A stretch of DNA of 64,000 nt, from assembly GCF_000242455.2 (NCBI RefSeq), contig NC_019892.1:2976001-3040000 (forward strand), read 5' to 3'. A model generated the notes under the pieces. That model did no database searches and had not been told where the DNA came from. It was given only the letters and a program-made list of their open reading frames with translations. Shown here piece by piece: positions 54,737 to 63,201 of the stretch; the first letter of the stretch is position 1, and each line of letters opens with the position of its first letter. Source of the stretch: Singulisphaera acidiphila DSM 18658 (GTDB taxonomy: Bacteria > Planctomycetota > Planctomycetia > Isosphaerales > Isosphaeraceae). The position numbers and the translations under genes were made by a program.

Positions 54737-56176
54737 TCATTCTTCGTTCGTTTTTACGAGCTTGTGGACAGTCGCGGCAATCCGGTCTTCGATGTCGCCT
54801 GCCCAGCGGAGCGCCGGCCGACCGTACTCGAAGAGGTTGGACCCGCCCTCATAGCCCCCTTCCTCCCAGACCCGTCGCGAAGGGATGTACGAGATCATGT
54901 CATCTACGTAGCCGCAGACCCAGGTCCCGAGACCGAACTCTCGCTTGAATCGAAGCGCATAGTCCACAACCGTCTCCGCACCCAGCCCGATGACGACCAT
55001 CTCGTTGCCGAGCCGCCATGCGTGCACGGGGTAGGGATACGAGACTGCGAAGGTCTCACCCGCGTCAAGCTTCCCCAGCATGCGCGCGGCCCAACGCGCA
55101 CGAATCGGGCTTTTGTCCTCGCGTGCGGCAATCAGCTCCGCGCGAGTAACGACCTGCAAATAGGGGAGCTCAACGTATTCGAACGCGGTTCGAAGTCCCG
55201 ACGACACCGGCTTTAACGGTTGCTCCAATGCCTCGTCAACCGCAGTAGCGAGCATCTTTCCATAACGTTCGCAGAGTTCGACAGTCCGCCGTGGCAACGG
55301 GTTCTGGTCGCCGCCGCAGGTATTGACGAACATGGCCGTCGCTCCCTGATGGCTCTTTTCCAACTCGAGCTGGGCGAAGCCCGGGTAATCGCCGCACCAG
55401 GTCATGAAGCTCAAGGTCGTGGGGTGACAGGCGTACCCGAAAAGCACGGCCACCAGGTTCCCCTCCGCCCCCGTTACGGACAAGACCGGCACGCTATGAT
55501 CCACCGGCCCGGCGAGCGGTGTCCCGCTCGCGAGCAGGTCCGGCACCTTCGCCTCGGGATTATTGCGTCGATTTACGGCAAAGGTCGTCTTCCCTGCGCC
55601 CATGCGGAGGCTCGCCGGAGCGAGCTTGGTCAGAGACTCGCCGACCACCGTAACGAGCTTCTCGACCATCGCCGACGTATATTCGTCGACCAACTTGACC
55701 TGCTCGGCTTCCACCGGATAGTAGTCAACCAGATCATCGCCCAGCCTGGGACCGCAGTGATTGTGCGAGAATGTCAGCATAACCTGATGGCGATCCAGCC
55801 CGTACTTTTGCTTGAGTTGAGCGAACACGCGGTCGCTCATCCCCTTGGGAACGCCCTGGAAGTCGCTAGTGATCATCACCGCGCGACGCCCTTTCTCATC
55901 TTCAATCGCCAAAACCTTCACCCACAAGTCGTGCAGTTTCCCGTCCGGCGGCCGTTTTGAACCGTAGCCCGCGAGCCAGACACCTTTCTCAGGCGTCACC
56001 ACAACCTTCGCCACGCCCGCTTTCCAGGGCGTAGGCAGCTTGGCCACTGGCTCAGCGGCATACCCCGATCGCGTGAAACATCCAGAGAGGACCACGAACA
56101 CCAAGGCCGGGGCCAGGATAGCCACCCCCCTCGTTGCTCGCGCAGGGAAACGTCCGCGAACTGTTTGCCAATTCAT
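54737..56176 (-). CDS. Neutral/alkaline ceramidase-like lipoprotein
   Basis: A 479-residue protein similar to the neutral/alkaline non-lysosomal ceramidase family, many planctomycete members of which have unknown substrates. The N-terminus is a lipoprotein signal with lipobox LSGC (Cys33), so it is predicted to be membrane-attached. Family blocks include WKAGVAKVVVTPEKGVWLAGYG, MLTFSHNHCGPRLG with likely zinc His residues, LFGYACHPTTL and VNTCGGDQNP. It lacks an obvious C-terminal Ig-like domain. The ATG at 56176 begins the signal; the open frame upstream is unsupported. It is the first gene of a unit with the double hydrolase. Activity on ceramide is not implied. Confidence 0.88.
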   Translation of the reverse strand: MNWQTVRGRFPARATRGVAILAPALVFVVLSGCFTRSGYAAEPVAKLPTPWKAGVAKVVVTPEKGVWLAGYGSKRPPDGKLHDLWVKVLAIEDEKGRRAVMITSDFQGVPKGMSDRVFAQLKQKYGLDRHQVMLTFSHNHCGPRLGDDLVDYYPVEAEQVKLVDEYTSAMVEKLVTVVGESLTKLAPASLRMGAGKTTFAVNRRNNPEAKVPDLLASGTPLAGPVDHSVPVLSVTGAEGNLVAVLFGYACHPTTLSFMTWCGDYPGFAQLELEKSHQGATAMFVNTCGGDQNPLPRRTVELCERYGKMLATAVDEALEQPLKPVSSGLRTAFEYVELPYLQVVTRAELIAAREDKSPIRARWAARMLGKLDAGETFAVSYPYPVHAWRLGNEMVVIGLGAETVVDYALRFKREFGLGTWVCGYVDDMISYIPSRRVWEEGGYEGGSNLFEYGRPALRWAGDIEDRIAATVHKLVKTNEE

Positions 56177-56774
56177 CAATTCATGTCTCCAATCACGGAC
56201 GGATCCTAACTTCGATGGGCTCAGTTCACTTGAAGAAATAACCTCAGACGAACAGTTGGTGGGCAGTGCTCGCCTGGGAGACATGTCATTTCCTGAAGCC
56301 AGTGATCGTGAGCCTGTCAAAGTCCCTCCGTTATTGTTTCGCAAAATGATTGTTGAATTTACTCGGCGGCCTTACAATACCTGTCCTTCAGGCCAAACGC
56401 AAAGAATGGTCTTCGGAGGGCTTTCAATTCGCACGCGTCACATTTTTTCCCCGTCCGCTTCAACCGCAACCCACTCTTTCGCCCTTCTGATACCTCGAAC
56501 GCAACTCTCCACCCGAAACCTGAATGCAAGCGTGTCCCCCACGGTCCCAGGAAACGCAACCGATACCGAACCATTCTCGAGACGCACAGCACCCCAGACT
56601 CCGTCATTCCGGACTTACTCGTGGATGGGGTGACTCGAATCGAGTATCTATAGCACCATGTAACGTCATTTCGCCTGAACTCCGGCTCGCGAATGGGGAT
56701 GCCGAAGCGCCTCCTCGGACGGATTGCCGACGCGCTGAATTGAAACCATCTCCACAAACCGAAGAGGCACAGAG
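56177..56774. other. divergent intergenic region
   Basis: This lies between the ceramidase-like gene (leftward) and the dehydrogenase-cytochrome gene (rightward). It should hold both promoters. No gene is supported; the open frames present have poor composition. Confidence 0.45.
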
Positions 56775-59489
56775 ATGCGTCCCAGTTACGCCCGGAACGT
56801 CGTGCGTTGCGTCTTGGTCGCCCTGACTTCACTCGTCATGCTCGGCCTCAGCTCTCGAGCCGGTGCCGAATCTCCGTTCGGCCTTCCCAAACGCGTCCCC
56901 TGGAACTCGAAGCGTCTCATGGGCTCGCCTGAGCCGCCTCTGCCCTATACGGTCGAGAAGACGTTCACGAAGTTGACCTGGAAAACGCCGATCTACCTGG
57001 CCGATGAGCAGGGAACCGATCATCTCTGGGTGATCCAGGAAGGGGTTGCCGCCGAACAGGGCTCACGCATCGTTCGAATCAAGGATGACCCGGACACGAC
57101 AGAGTCTGAGCTTATTCTCGAACTCCCGAAGTACCTGGTCTACTCTGTCTGCTTCCATCCCGACTACCTCTCCAACGGCTACGTCTATCTATTCCGGAAT
57201 GGTCCGAGGTCCGCGCCGGAGCGGATGAACCAGATCATCCGCTACACGGTGGATCGCCAGGCGCCTCACAAGATCGTCCCTATGTCCGAGGAGCTCATCC
57301 TCGAATGGCAATCCTCCGGGCACGACGGCGGCGATATGACGTTCGGCCGCGACGGCATGTTCTACATCACCACCGGAGACGGAAGCAGCGACTCGGATAC
57401 TTATGTCTCGGGTCAAACGCTCAACGATCTGCTCGGCAGTGTGCTGCGGATCGACGTCAACAAGCGCGTTGGCAAGCAGCCCTATGCCGTCCCATCTGAC
57501 AATCCGTTCATCAGCACCCCCGGGGCTCGACCGGAAATCTGGGCCTATGGATTACGGAACCCCTGGCGCATGGGCTGTGACGCGAAGACCGGCCAGATCT
57601 GGGTCGGGACCAACGGCCAGGACCAGTGGGAAACCGCCCATCTCATCGGTCGCGGTGAGAATTACGGCTGGAGCGTCTATGAAGGGAGCCACCCCTTTTA
57701 CCTCGAACGAAAACGAGGGCCGACGCCGCACGTCCTCCCGACCATCGAGCATTCCCATGCGGAGTTCCGCTCCCTCACAGGCGGCGTGGTCTACTATGGG
57801 GACAAACTCCCTGACCTGAACGGAGCATACATCTACGGCGACTATGGGAGCGGGCGGATCTGGGGAATGAAACACGACGGCCAGCGCGTGCACTGGCACC
57901 GCGAATTAGCCGACACCCCGCTCCAGATCGCCTCGTTTCGCGTCAACCACCACGGTGAGCTTCTCATCGTCGACCACGGTGGTGGAATTGTTCGGCTCGT
58001 CCCCGCGCCGAAAGAAGAGGCGGTCGCACCGTTCCCAACCCTCCTCAGCCAGACCGGCCTCTTCGCTTCAACGGCCGAGCATAAAGTTGATCCTGCAATC
58101 ATTCCCTACTCCGTGAATGCGCCGGGCTGGACCGACGGCGCTCGCGCCGAGCACTTCATGGCGGTCCCGGGTGAGTTGAAGGTCGGCTTCGATTCGGGTC
58201 GCGGCTGGGAGTTTCCCGATCACACCGCGCTCGTCCAATCACTCTCACTCGAGCGTGAACCCGGGAATGCGGAATCACGTTTCCGCGTGGAAACCCGAGT
58301 CATGCTCCGCCAGCAAGGGGAATGGGCCGGTTACTCCTACCGTTGGAATGAGGAACAGACTGACGCCACGCTGGTCACAAAGAACGGCGAGGACGCCGAA
58401 TTCGCCGTTGGCGGTCCGGAAAGTCAGGCAGGGGCCCGTCAGAAATGGCGCTTCCCCAGTCGATCGGAGTGCATGGCCTGTCACAGCCGAGCCGCCGGTT
58501 TCGTTCTCGGCTTAACCGGATCGCAGTTGAACCGAGAGCACGAATACGACGGCATCCGCGACAACCAAATCCGTGCGCTCGACCATATCGGCCTCTTCAG
58601 CAAGGCCTTGCCCAAGGCCCCGAAGGACCTCGATACCCTCATCGATCCAAGGGACCCGACTCAAGATCTCGAGCGGCGGGCGCGGACCTATTTGCAGGTG
58701 AATTGCTCGGTCTGCCATATCGAGGCCGGCGGCGGCAACGCGAAGATGGTCCTCGCCCTATCCGCGCCTCGGGAGCAGATGGGACTGCTGGATGCGCGGC
58801 CGCAGCACGACACCTTTGGGATCAGCGACGCGATGCTGGTCGCGCCGGGGGATCCCGAACGCTCGGCACTGTTACGTCGCCTGTCGATCCGGGGGCGTGG
58901 TCAGATGCCGCCATTGGTGACAAACCGGGTGGACGAGCAGGCGGTCACTCTGATGCGTGACTGGATCGCCCAGCTCAAGCCCCAGCATACCTTCGTTCAG
59001 GCCTGGGAGATGGGCGACCTTCTGCCTGAACTCGACCACCTGAAATCAGGTCGATCGATCGACACAGGGCGGAAAGCATTCCGCGACACCGGCTGCATCC
59101 AGTGCCATCGTTTCGAGGGGGAAGGAGGAAGTGTCGGCCCTGACCTGACGGGGGTTGGCCGCCGACTCGACACCCACAACCTCCTTGAATCGATCCTCCT
59201 GCCGTCGAAGGTCATCGCCGACGAATACGCGGGCGTCCTGCTCGAAACCGCCGATGGAGCAGTCGTCACCGGCCGGGTCGAACGCGAGGATGATCAGGTC
59301 GTGGTATTGCGTCCCCCCGGAGCCGCAGACCTTCTCTCTGTCGAAAAGGCGAACATCTTGCAACGGCGCCGGTCAGAGCTCTCCAACATGCCTCTTGGGA
59401 TCGTGAACGTGCTTCGAAAAGAGCAGGTGCTCGACCTGATCGCATACCTGATGAGCGACCCGGCACCCGCGAAATCATCGACCAAGTGA
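56775..59489 (+). CDS. Glucose/sorbosone dehydrogenase-like propeller fused to tri-haem cytochrome c
   Basis: A 904-residue exported protein. A signal peptide covers about 1-31. Residues 55-420 form a PQQ-dependent sugar (glucose/sorbosone) dehydrogenase-like beta-propeller, with SSGHDGGDMTFGRDGMFYITTGDGS and WAYGLRNPWRMGCD. Residues 430-560 are a linker domain. Three haem motifs follow: CMACH at 566, CSVCH at 644 and CIQCH at 774, the last in a planctomycete-type C-terminal cytochrome domain with GGSVGPDLTGVGRR. Electrons from sugar oxidation could pass down the attached haems; this is inferred. Start ATG 56775 begins a normal signal peptide. Confidence 0.92.
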   Translation: MRPSYARNVVRCVLVALTSLVMLGLSSRAGAESPFGLPKRVPWNSKRLMGSPEPPLPYTVEKTFTKLTWKTPIYLADEQGTDHLWVIQEGVAAEQGSRIVRIKDDPDTTESELILELPKYLVYSVCFHPDYLSNGYVYLFRNGPRSAPERMNQIIRYTVDRQAPHKIVPMSEELILEWQSSGHDGGDMTFGRDGMFYITTGDGSSDSDTYVSGQTLNDLLGSVLRIDVNKRVGKQPYAVPSDNPFISTPGARPEIWAYGLRNPWRMGCDAKTGQIWVGTNGQDQWETAHLIGRGENYGWSVYEGSHPFYLERKRGPTPHVLPTIEHSHAEFRSLTGGVVYYGDKLPDLNGAYIYGDYGSGRIWGMKHDGQRVHWHRELADTPLQIASFRVNHHGELLIVDHGGGIVRLVPAPKEEAVAPFPTLLSQTGLFASTAEHKVDPAIIPYSVNAPGWTDGARAEHFMAVPGELKVGFDSGRGWEFPDHTALVQSLSLEREPGNAESRFRVETRVMLRQQGEWAGYSYRWNEEQTDATLVTKNGEDAEFAVGGPESQAGARQKWRFPSRSECMACHSRAAGFVLGLTGSQLNREHEYDGIRDNQIRALDHIGLFSKALPKAPKDLDTLIDPRDPTQDLERRARTYLQVNCSVCHIEAGGGNAKMVLALSAPREQMGLLDARPQHDTFGISDAMLVAPGDPERSALLRRLSIRGRGQMPPLVTNRVDEQAVTLMRDWIAQLKPQHTFVQAWEMGDLLPELDHLKSGRSIDTGRKAFRDTGCIQCHRFEGEGGSVGPDLTGVGRRLDTHNLLESILLPSKVIADEYAGVLLETADGAVVTGRVEREDDQVVVLRPPGAADLLSVEKANILQRRRSELSNMPLGIVNVLRKEQVLDLIAYLMSDPAPAKSSTK

Positions 59490-60075
59490 AGCGAAGAGAG
59501 CGACTTGATCTCTCGCCAGGTGCCTCGGGACACCGATTCATCTGGCGAGATATTTGCACAAAGAATCACATTTGATTTTCACGAATTTTCCCTATTTTTT
59601 CGTCTCAAAATTTTTGCGATTCCGAGATGCATTTGACTCGACTCAGCCATGCATGAAAGGCCAAAGAACTGGAGAGCAGGGGGCATATGGCGTGTGGGAG
59701 CAAGATGGCCAGGATAAGGCCGAGAAGGGGTAGAGCAGAGGGCGAAGGTTGCTTGGAATGGAGAGGGGATGGGGCGGGGAGACGATCATGCGGAAGGGAA
59801 CATCGTGTCGATCCGTTGTCGGCTGTGTGGAACTCTGACCTTCAGGCGACGTAAAAATGTGGCCGAGACTCGCACAAACATCCACATAATTCGATTCATA
59901 AAAGTCTAAATAACGCACGAATTATGAAGGCTGAGCTACCGCTTTTGAGTAAGCCTGCGATCCAAGCGAGGAACCGCAGGAGCGCAGACAACAGCCTCAA
60001 ATTCAACGCCTCGACTCGCCTCAATTTGAAGGCGGCCGATCACCTGGAATCAGAGGAAGTGCAGAATCCACCTGA
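59490..60075. other. AT-richer intergenic region
   Basis: This lies between the dehydrogenase-cytochrome stop and the transposase stop (convergent). Bases 59560-59640 are strongly AT-rich for this genome. No gene is supported, no clear terminator hairpin was found, and no inverted repeat matching the far side of the transposase was recognised. Confidence 0.45.
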
Positions 60076-61296
60076 TCAATGCGACTTTGGGGTAGGGCGG
60101 ATCGAATCATTCCACCCTCCGTGCAATCCATCGGCGGTTAAAAGGAGATTCTCGATCTCCGTGTAAGACAATTCGGCGCCGCGCGGCAGTCCTTCGTTCG
60201 CGCGCTCGCGGTTTTCGCCGGAGTCAGTCCCTGCCGGTGCCGCAACGATAAGATTGACGACAACGTCGTGGCTGACTCCCGGTTTATTGCGCAAATGCGG
60301 ACTGATGGTTGCGACGAGTCGGTGCTCGATGTGGCTCCACCGCGTTGTCGCCGGTGGAAAATGGTGGATCGAGATCACTAGGTTCGTCTCATCCGAGAGT
60401 TTTTGGAGTCCCGTCCGCCAGAGGCGAGAGGTCGATTCATCGCCCCCGTCGATATCAGCGATGACCAGCAATCGTTGGGGATGAGGAAAGATCGCGCGTC
60501 CCATCGAATGCCACCAGTGCTGAATAACCTCGACGGCAAACTCCGCCATGTCCCGATCCACCAGCACGCCGCTTCGGCCCTTCCCATGAGCGATTGCATG
60601 TTCGCAGGCCGCATCGGGATCACAGGAACCCGATGCGGAAATGGCGGGATGAGAGACTTGGACTGGCCCGTGGTCATCGTCGGCTGCTGCTGATTTCCCC
60701 CTGGCTTTCGGTTGATCCGCGAGTTCCCTCGTCATTGCCTCGACCATAATCACGGGTTGTCCCGTTCGAAGCGCTTCGTTGACCTTAAGATTGATGAACT
60801 CAAACTGAGCGTCTCGACTCCCCAGGCCTTGCCCTTCAACACGTTTCCGCTTTGATTGAAGGCTGTAGCCTGAACTATGGAGCAATTCCGCCACCATCCG
60901 ATGGCTCGTCGCATGCCCCATGCGAATCAATTCGGCGGATAAGGTCCTTACGCTGGCGCAGGTCCACCTGAGAGGAGACGCGAGGTCACCTTTGGAGACA
61001 GGATTAATCAAGTGTTCAAGATCGTGCTCAAGTGTCGCATCATCGACGGTTCTCCGTCTTCGACCTCCGCCCGGCCGGCGAATTCTCCCCCGCGCGGAAC
61101 TGTCGCGAGACCGTAGTTCCGCGAGTCCGGCGGCGATCGCGCGACGAGAGACTCCCGTGACGCGAGAGACGATCGTGATACCGCCGCGTCCCAAGACCCC
61201 TGCCTCAGCCGCGCTAATGAGACGGCGGGTCCGCTCATTGAGCAGTGGTGACAGTAAATCGAATCTGGCCTTGATTGCGGATTCTACGTCGATCAT
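60076..61296 (-). CDS. ISAzo13-family (Rhodopirellula-type) transposase, probably altered
   Basis: A 406-residue transposase of the ISAzo13 type common in planctomycetes. The N-terminus follows the family (ARFDLLSPLLNERTRRLISAAEAGVLG), as does the C-terminal catalytic part: LVIADIDGGDESTSRLWRTGLQKLSDET, HHFPPATTRWSHIEHRLVATISPHLRNKPG. The first catalytic Asp, normally within VDTKKKE, is replaced in VIMVEAMTRE, and the following segment to DRDMAEFAVE is diverged. The reading frame is otherwise open. ATG 61296 is used by family start; ATG 61308 is also possible. Terminal repeats were not found, so element limits are unknown. It may be inactive or repurposed. Confidence 0.85.
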   Translation of the reverse strand: MIDVESAIKARFDLLSPLLNERTRRLISAAEAGVLGRGGITIVSRVTGVSRRAIAAGLAELRSRDSSARGRIRRPGGGRRRRTVDDATLEHDLEHLINPVSKGDLASPLRWTCASVRTLSAELIRMGHATSHRMVAELLHSSGYSLQSKRKRVEGQGLGSRDAQFEFINLKVNEALRTGQPVIMVEAMTRELADQPKARGKSAAADDDHGPVQVSHPAISASGSCDPDAACEHAIAHGKGRSGVLVDRDMAEFAVEVIQHWWHSMGRAIFPHPQRLLVIADIDGGDESTSRLWRTGLQKLSDETNLVISIHHFPPATTRWSHIEHRLVATISPHLRNKPGVSHDVVVNLIVAAPAGTDSGENRERANEGLPRGAELSYTEIENLLLTADGLHGGWNDSIRPTPKSH

Positions 61297-61812
61297 TTTC
61301 GGCACCATCAGATCGCCACTTTCGCAGCGGACCGAATGAGAGTTAAAAATGAGAACTTGAGCACACATTCTCATTCTGATTTTCGCCGACTTACGATTCT
61401 TCGCACGATTTCTCTTATTGACTTTGCTCGTTTTCCACTCCATGATTCATCAGAACCAAGACATTGAACTTCCAAGTACGTGGTTCAACCTGTCGACAAA
61501 CAACAAAAGCGCATGGGCTTCACATCAGCGTAGAGCCATACTCTTTGAGGCTTCGCGAGAGGATTCACGTCGAGCGGTTTTCGACCGGGTGGCTTGACTT
61601 GAACTCGAGGGCGGGCAACGTGAAGGCGAAGGAAGTCGGCTGCGAAAAATTCGCAGGCAATCAAAAGTAAGAATTCACTCGGATTCAATCACCGATTGGC
61701 AGTCGTCAAATACCGATGCCAGGATTTCAAGCTCACCTATCGCAAGAACAACGGGGACAAAGTTCTTCCGGCTGACTCCCAACAGCTAAACTCACGCGCA
61801 CCTGTTTCTTCT
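61297..61812. other. intergenic region
   Basis: This lies between the transposase start and the FHA gene stop (both leftward). The transposase promoter and any element end should be here. Bases 61690-61760 can be read rightward as AVVKYRCQDFKLTYRKNNG, a plausible protein fragment, but too short to name. Confidence 0.4.
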
Positions 61813-63201
61813 TCATGCCGGCCGATTTGCACGGGTTGCCACATTAAACCAATTGATCATTTTTTTAAGTCGTCCTTGGCTTTTACTTCGGCAAGCGGCA
61901 ATGCGTCGGGCAAGGATGAGATGAAAACCACCACTTGGATCGGGCGAGTTGGACGTGTCGGGCTTCGCTTCAGAACGACTGCCGCTCTTTGGAAGGCCGC
62001 GGCACTCCGTTTCGGTCCACTTCTCAGGAATGAGCGGCGACTCGGCAACTGACGTGGCAGCAAGTGCGGGGAGGGGCAACCGAGAGGGTGATCGATCTCG
62101 AAGACCCTCAAGCGTTGGAGAGTTGAAGGTGCGTGAGTCGGGTGAGGAAGAGTCGAGGGAGCGAGAACGAGAATCAGGCGTAACACGGCGAACGGCCAGT
62201 TCTTCAACCAAGCGCCCAAGCCGATGCATCTCGCCTGTGACCAACGCCATCTGTTCCTGATGCATCTGATAGAACATCCCAAGAACTTGCCGGAATTGCT
62301 CCTTGGTTTCCAAGTGTTGCCGACTGAGCTCGCGCAGCAAATCCACGACAAGGGATTCCTGCCCGGAGATTGGCTCCAATGCTGCATCGGTGAGGTGTTG
62401 GACAGAACGGGAAGAGGTCTGATACTCACGATCGGGGCAGGCCAGTCTACTTTGTCCCGAAAGCAATGCGCGGGACAGGATTCGAGTTGCGGCGGAGCCC
62501 TGGTGGATTCGTAAATGATAAGGACCGAGAGCGAGGTCATCTCCGTCAGTAAGCTTGATACATCGGACCATGGCCCCGTTGACGAGCGTCCCGCTCGTAC
62601 TGCGCATATCGACCACCCAGATTCCCGCTCTTGTGCTTACAAGGCTCGCGTGCACCGTTGCGCAGCGTGAGCTTGGCAAATACACTTTGCAAGCGGGAGA
62701 GCGTCCCAGAAGCAGGATCGCGCTATCAACTCTCCAGACGGAGGGTTGGTCCCGCGGATCAAGGAGTTCGAGGGCCGCGTCCTCAGTGTGAGGAAACCCG
62801 AATGCCCCGGAAACGGGGGGCCTCCCGGCTCCCACATCATATGCTCTCGCATTGACGTCACAGCCACATGGCCGAATCCGGTTGATTCCGATCCGGACAG
62901 CGGCCCCCGGCTCAATCCAACCCCACCGTTGCCGCCCGCCTTCCCAATGAATGCCTGTCCTGCTCTGAAGGTCGATACAAAAGACATGGCCCGCGACAAC
63001 CTGAAGATAGGCGTGGCTACGGCTCACATCCGGGTGATCGAGTGTGACGTCCGCGGTCTCTCTGCGGCCAACCACCACGAAGGGTTGATGCAGTTCGCGG
63101 GGTTGATCGGCGAGAGCGCCATCAAGAGTTTCGAGACCCAACCCAAACGGGCCACTCCACTCACACTCGTCCAGAAATTGATCAACGGCCGCTTCGCTCA
63201 T
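61813..63201 (-). CDS. Tandem FHA-domain protein
   Basis: A 462-residue cytoplasmic protein with two FHA domains, at about residues 35-130 (VVVGRRETADVTL, SRSHAYL) and 150-235 (LLGRSPACKVYL, TVHASLV, STSGTLVNG). A helical, perhaps coiled-coil, section at 270-345 (LLRELSRQHLETKEQFRQVLGMFYQMHQEQ) is followed by a Ser/Pro/Arg-rich disordered tail. It differs from the FHA protein at 415 in lacking the zinc ribbon and in having its disordered part at the C-terminus. FHA domains read phosphothreonine; the partner kinase is unknown. ATG 63201 is chosen by protein start, with no strong ribosome site. It is a single gene. Confidence 0.85.
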   Translation of the reverse strand: MSEAAVDQFLDECEWSGPFGLGLETLDGALADQPRELHQPFVVVGRRETADVTLDHPDVSRSHAYLQVVAGHVFCIDLQSRTGIHWEGGRQRWGWIEPGAAVRIGINRIRPCGCDVNARAYDVGAGRPPVSGAFGFPHTEDAALELLDPRDQPSVWRVDSAILLLGRSPACKVYLPSSRCATVHASLVSTRAGIWVVDMRSTSGTLVNGAMVRCIKLTDGDDLALGPYHLRIHQGSAATRILSRALLSGQSRLACPDREYQTSSRSVQHLTDAALEPISGQESLVVDLLRELSRQHLETKEQFRQVLGMFYQMHQEQMALVTGEMHRLGRLVEELAVRRVTPDSRSRSLDSSSPDSRTFNSPTLEGLRDRSPSRLPLPALAATSVAESPLIPEKWTETECRGLPKSGSRSEAKPDTSNSPDPSGGFHLILARRIAACRSKSQGRLKKMINWFNVATRANRPA

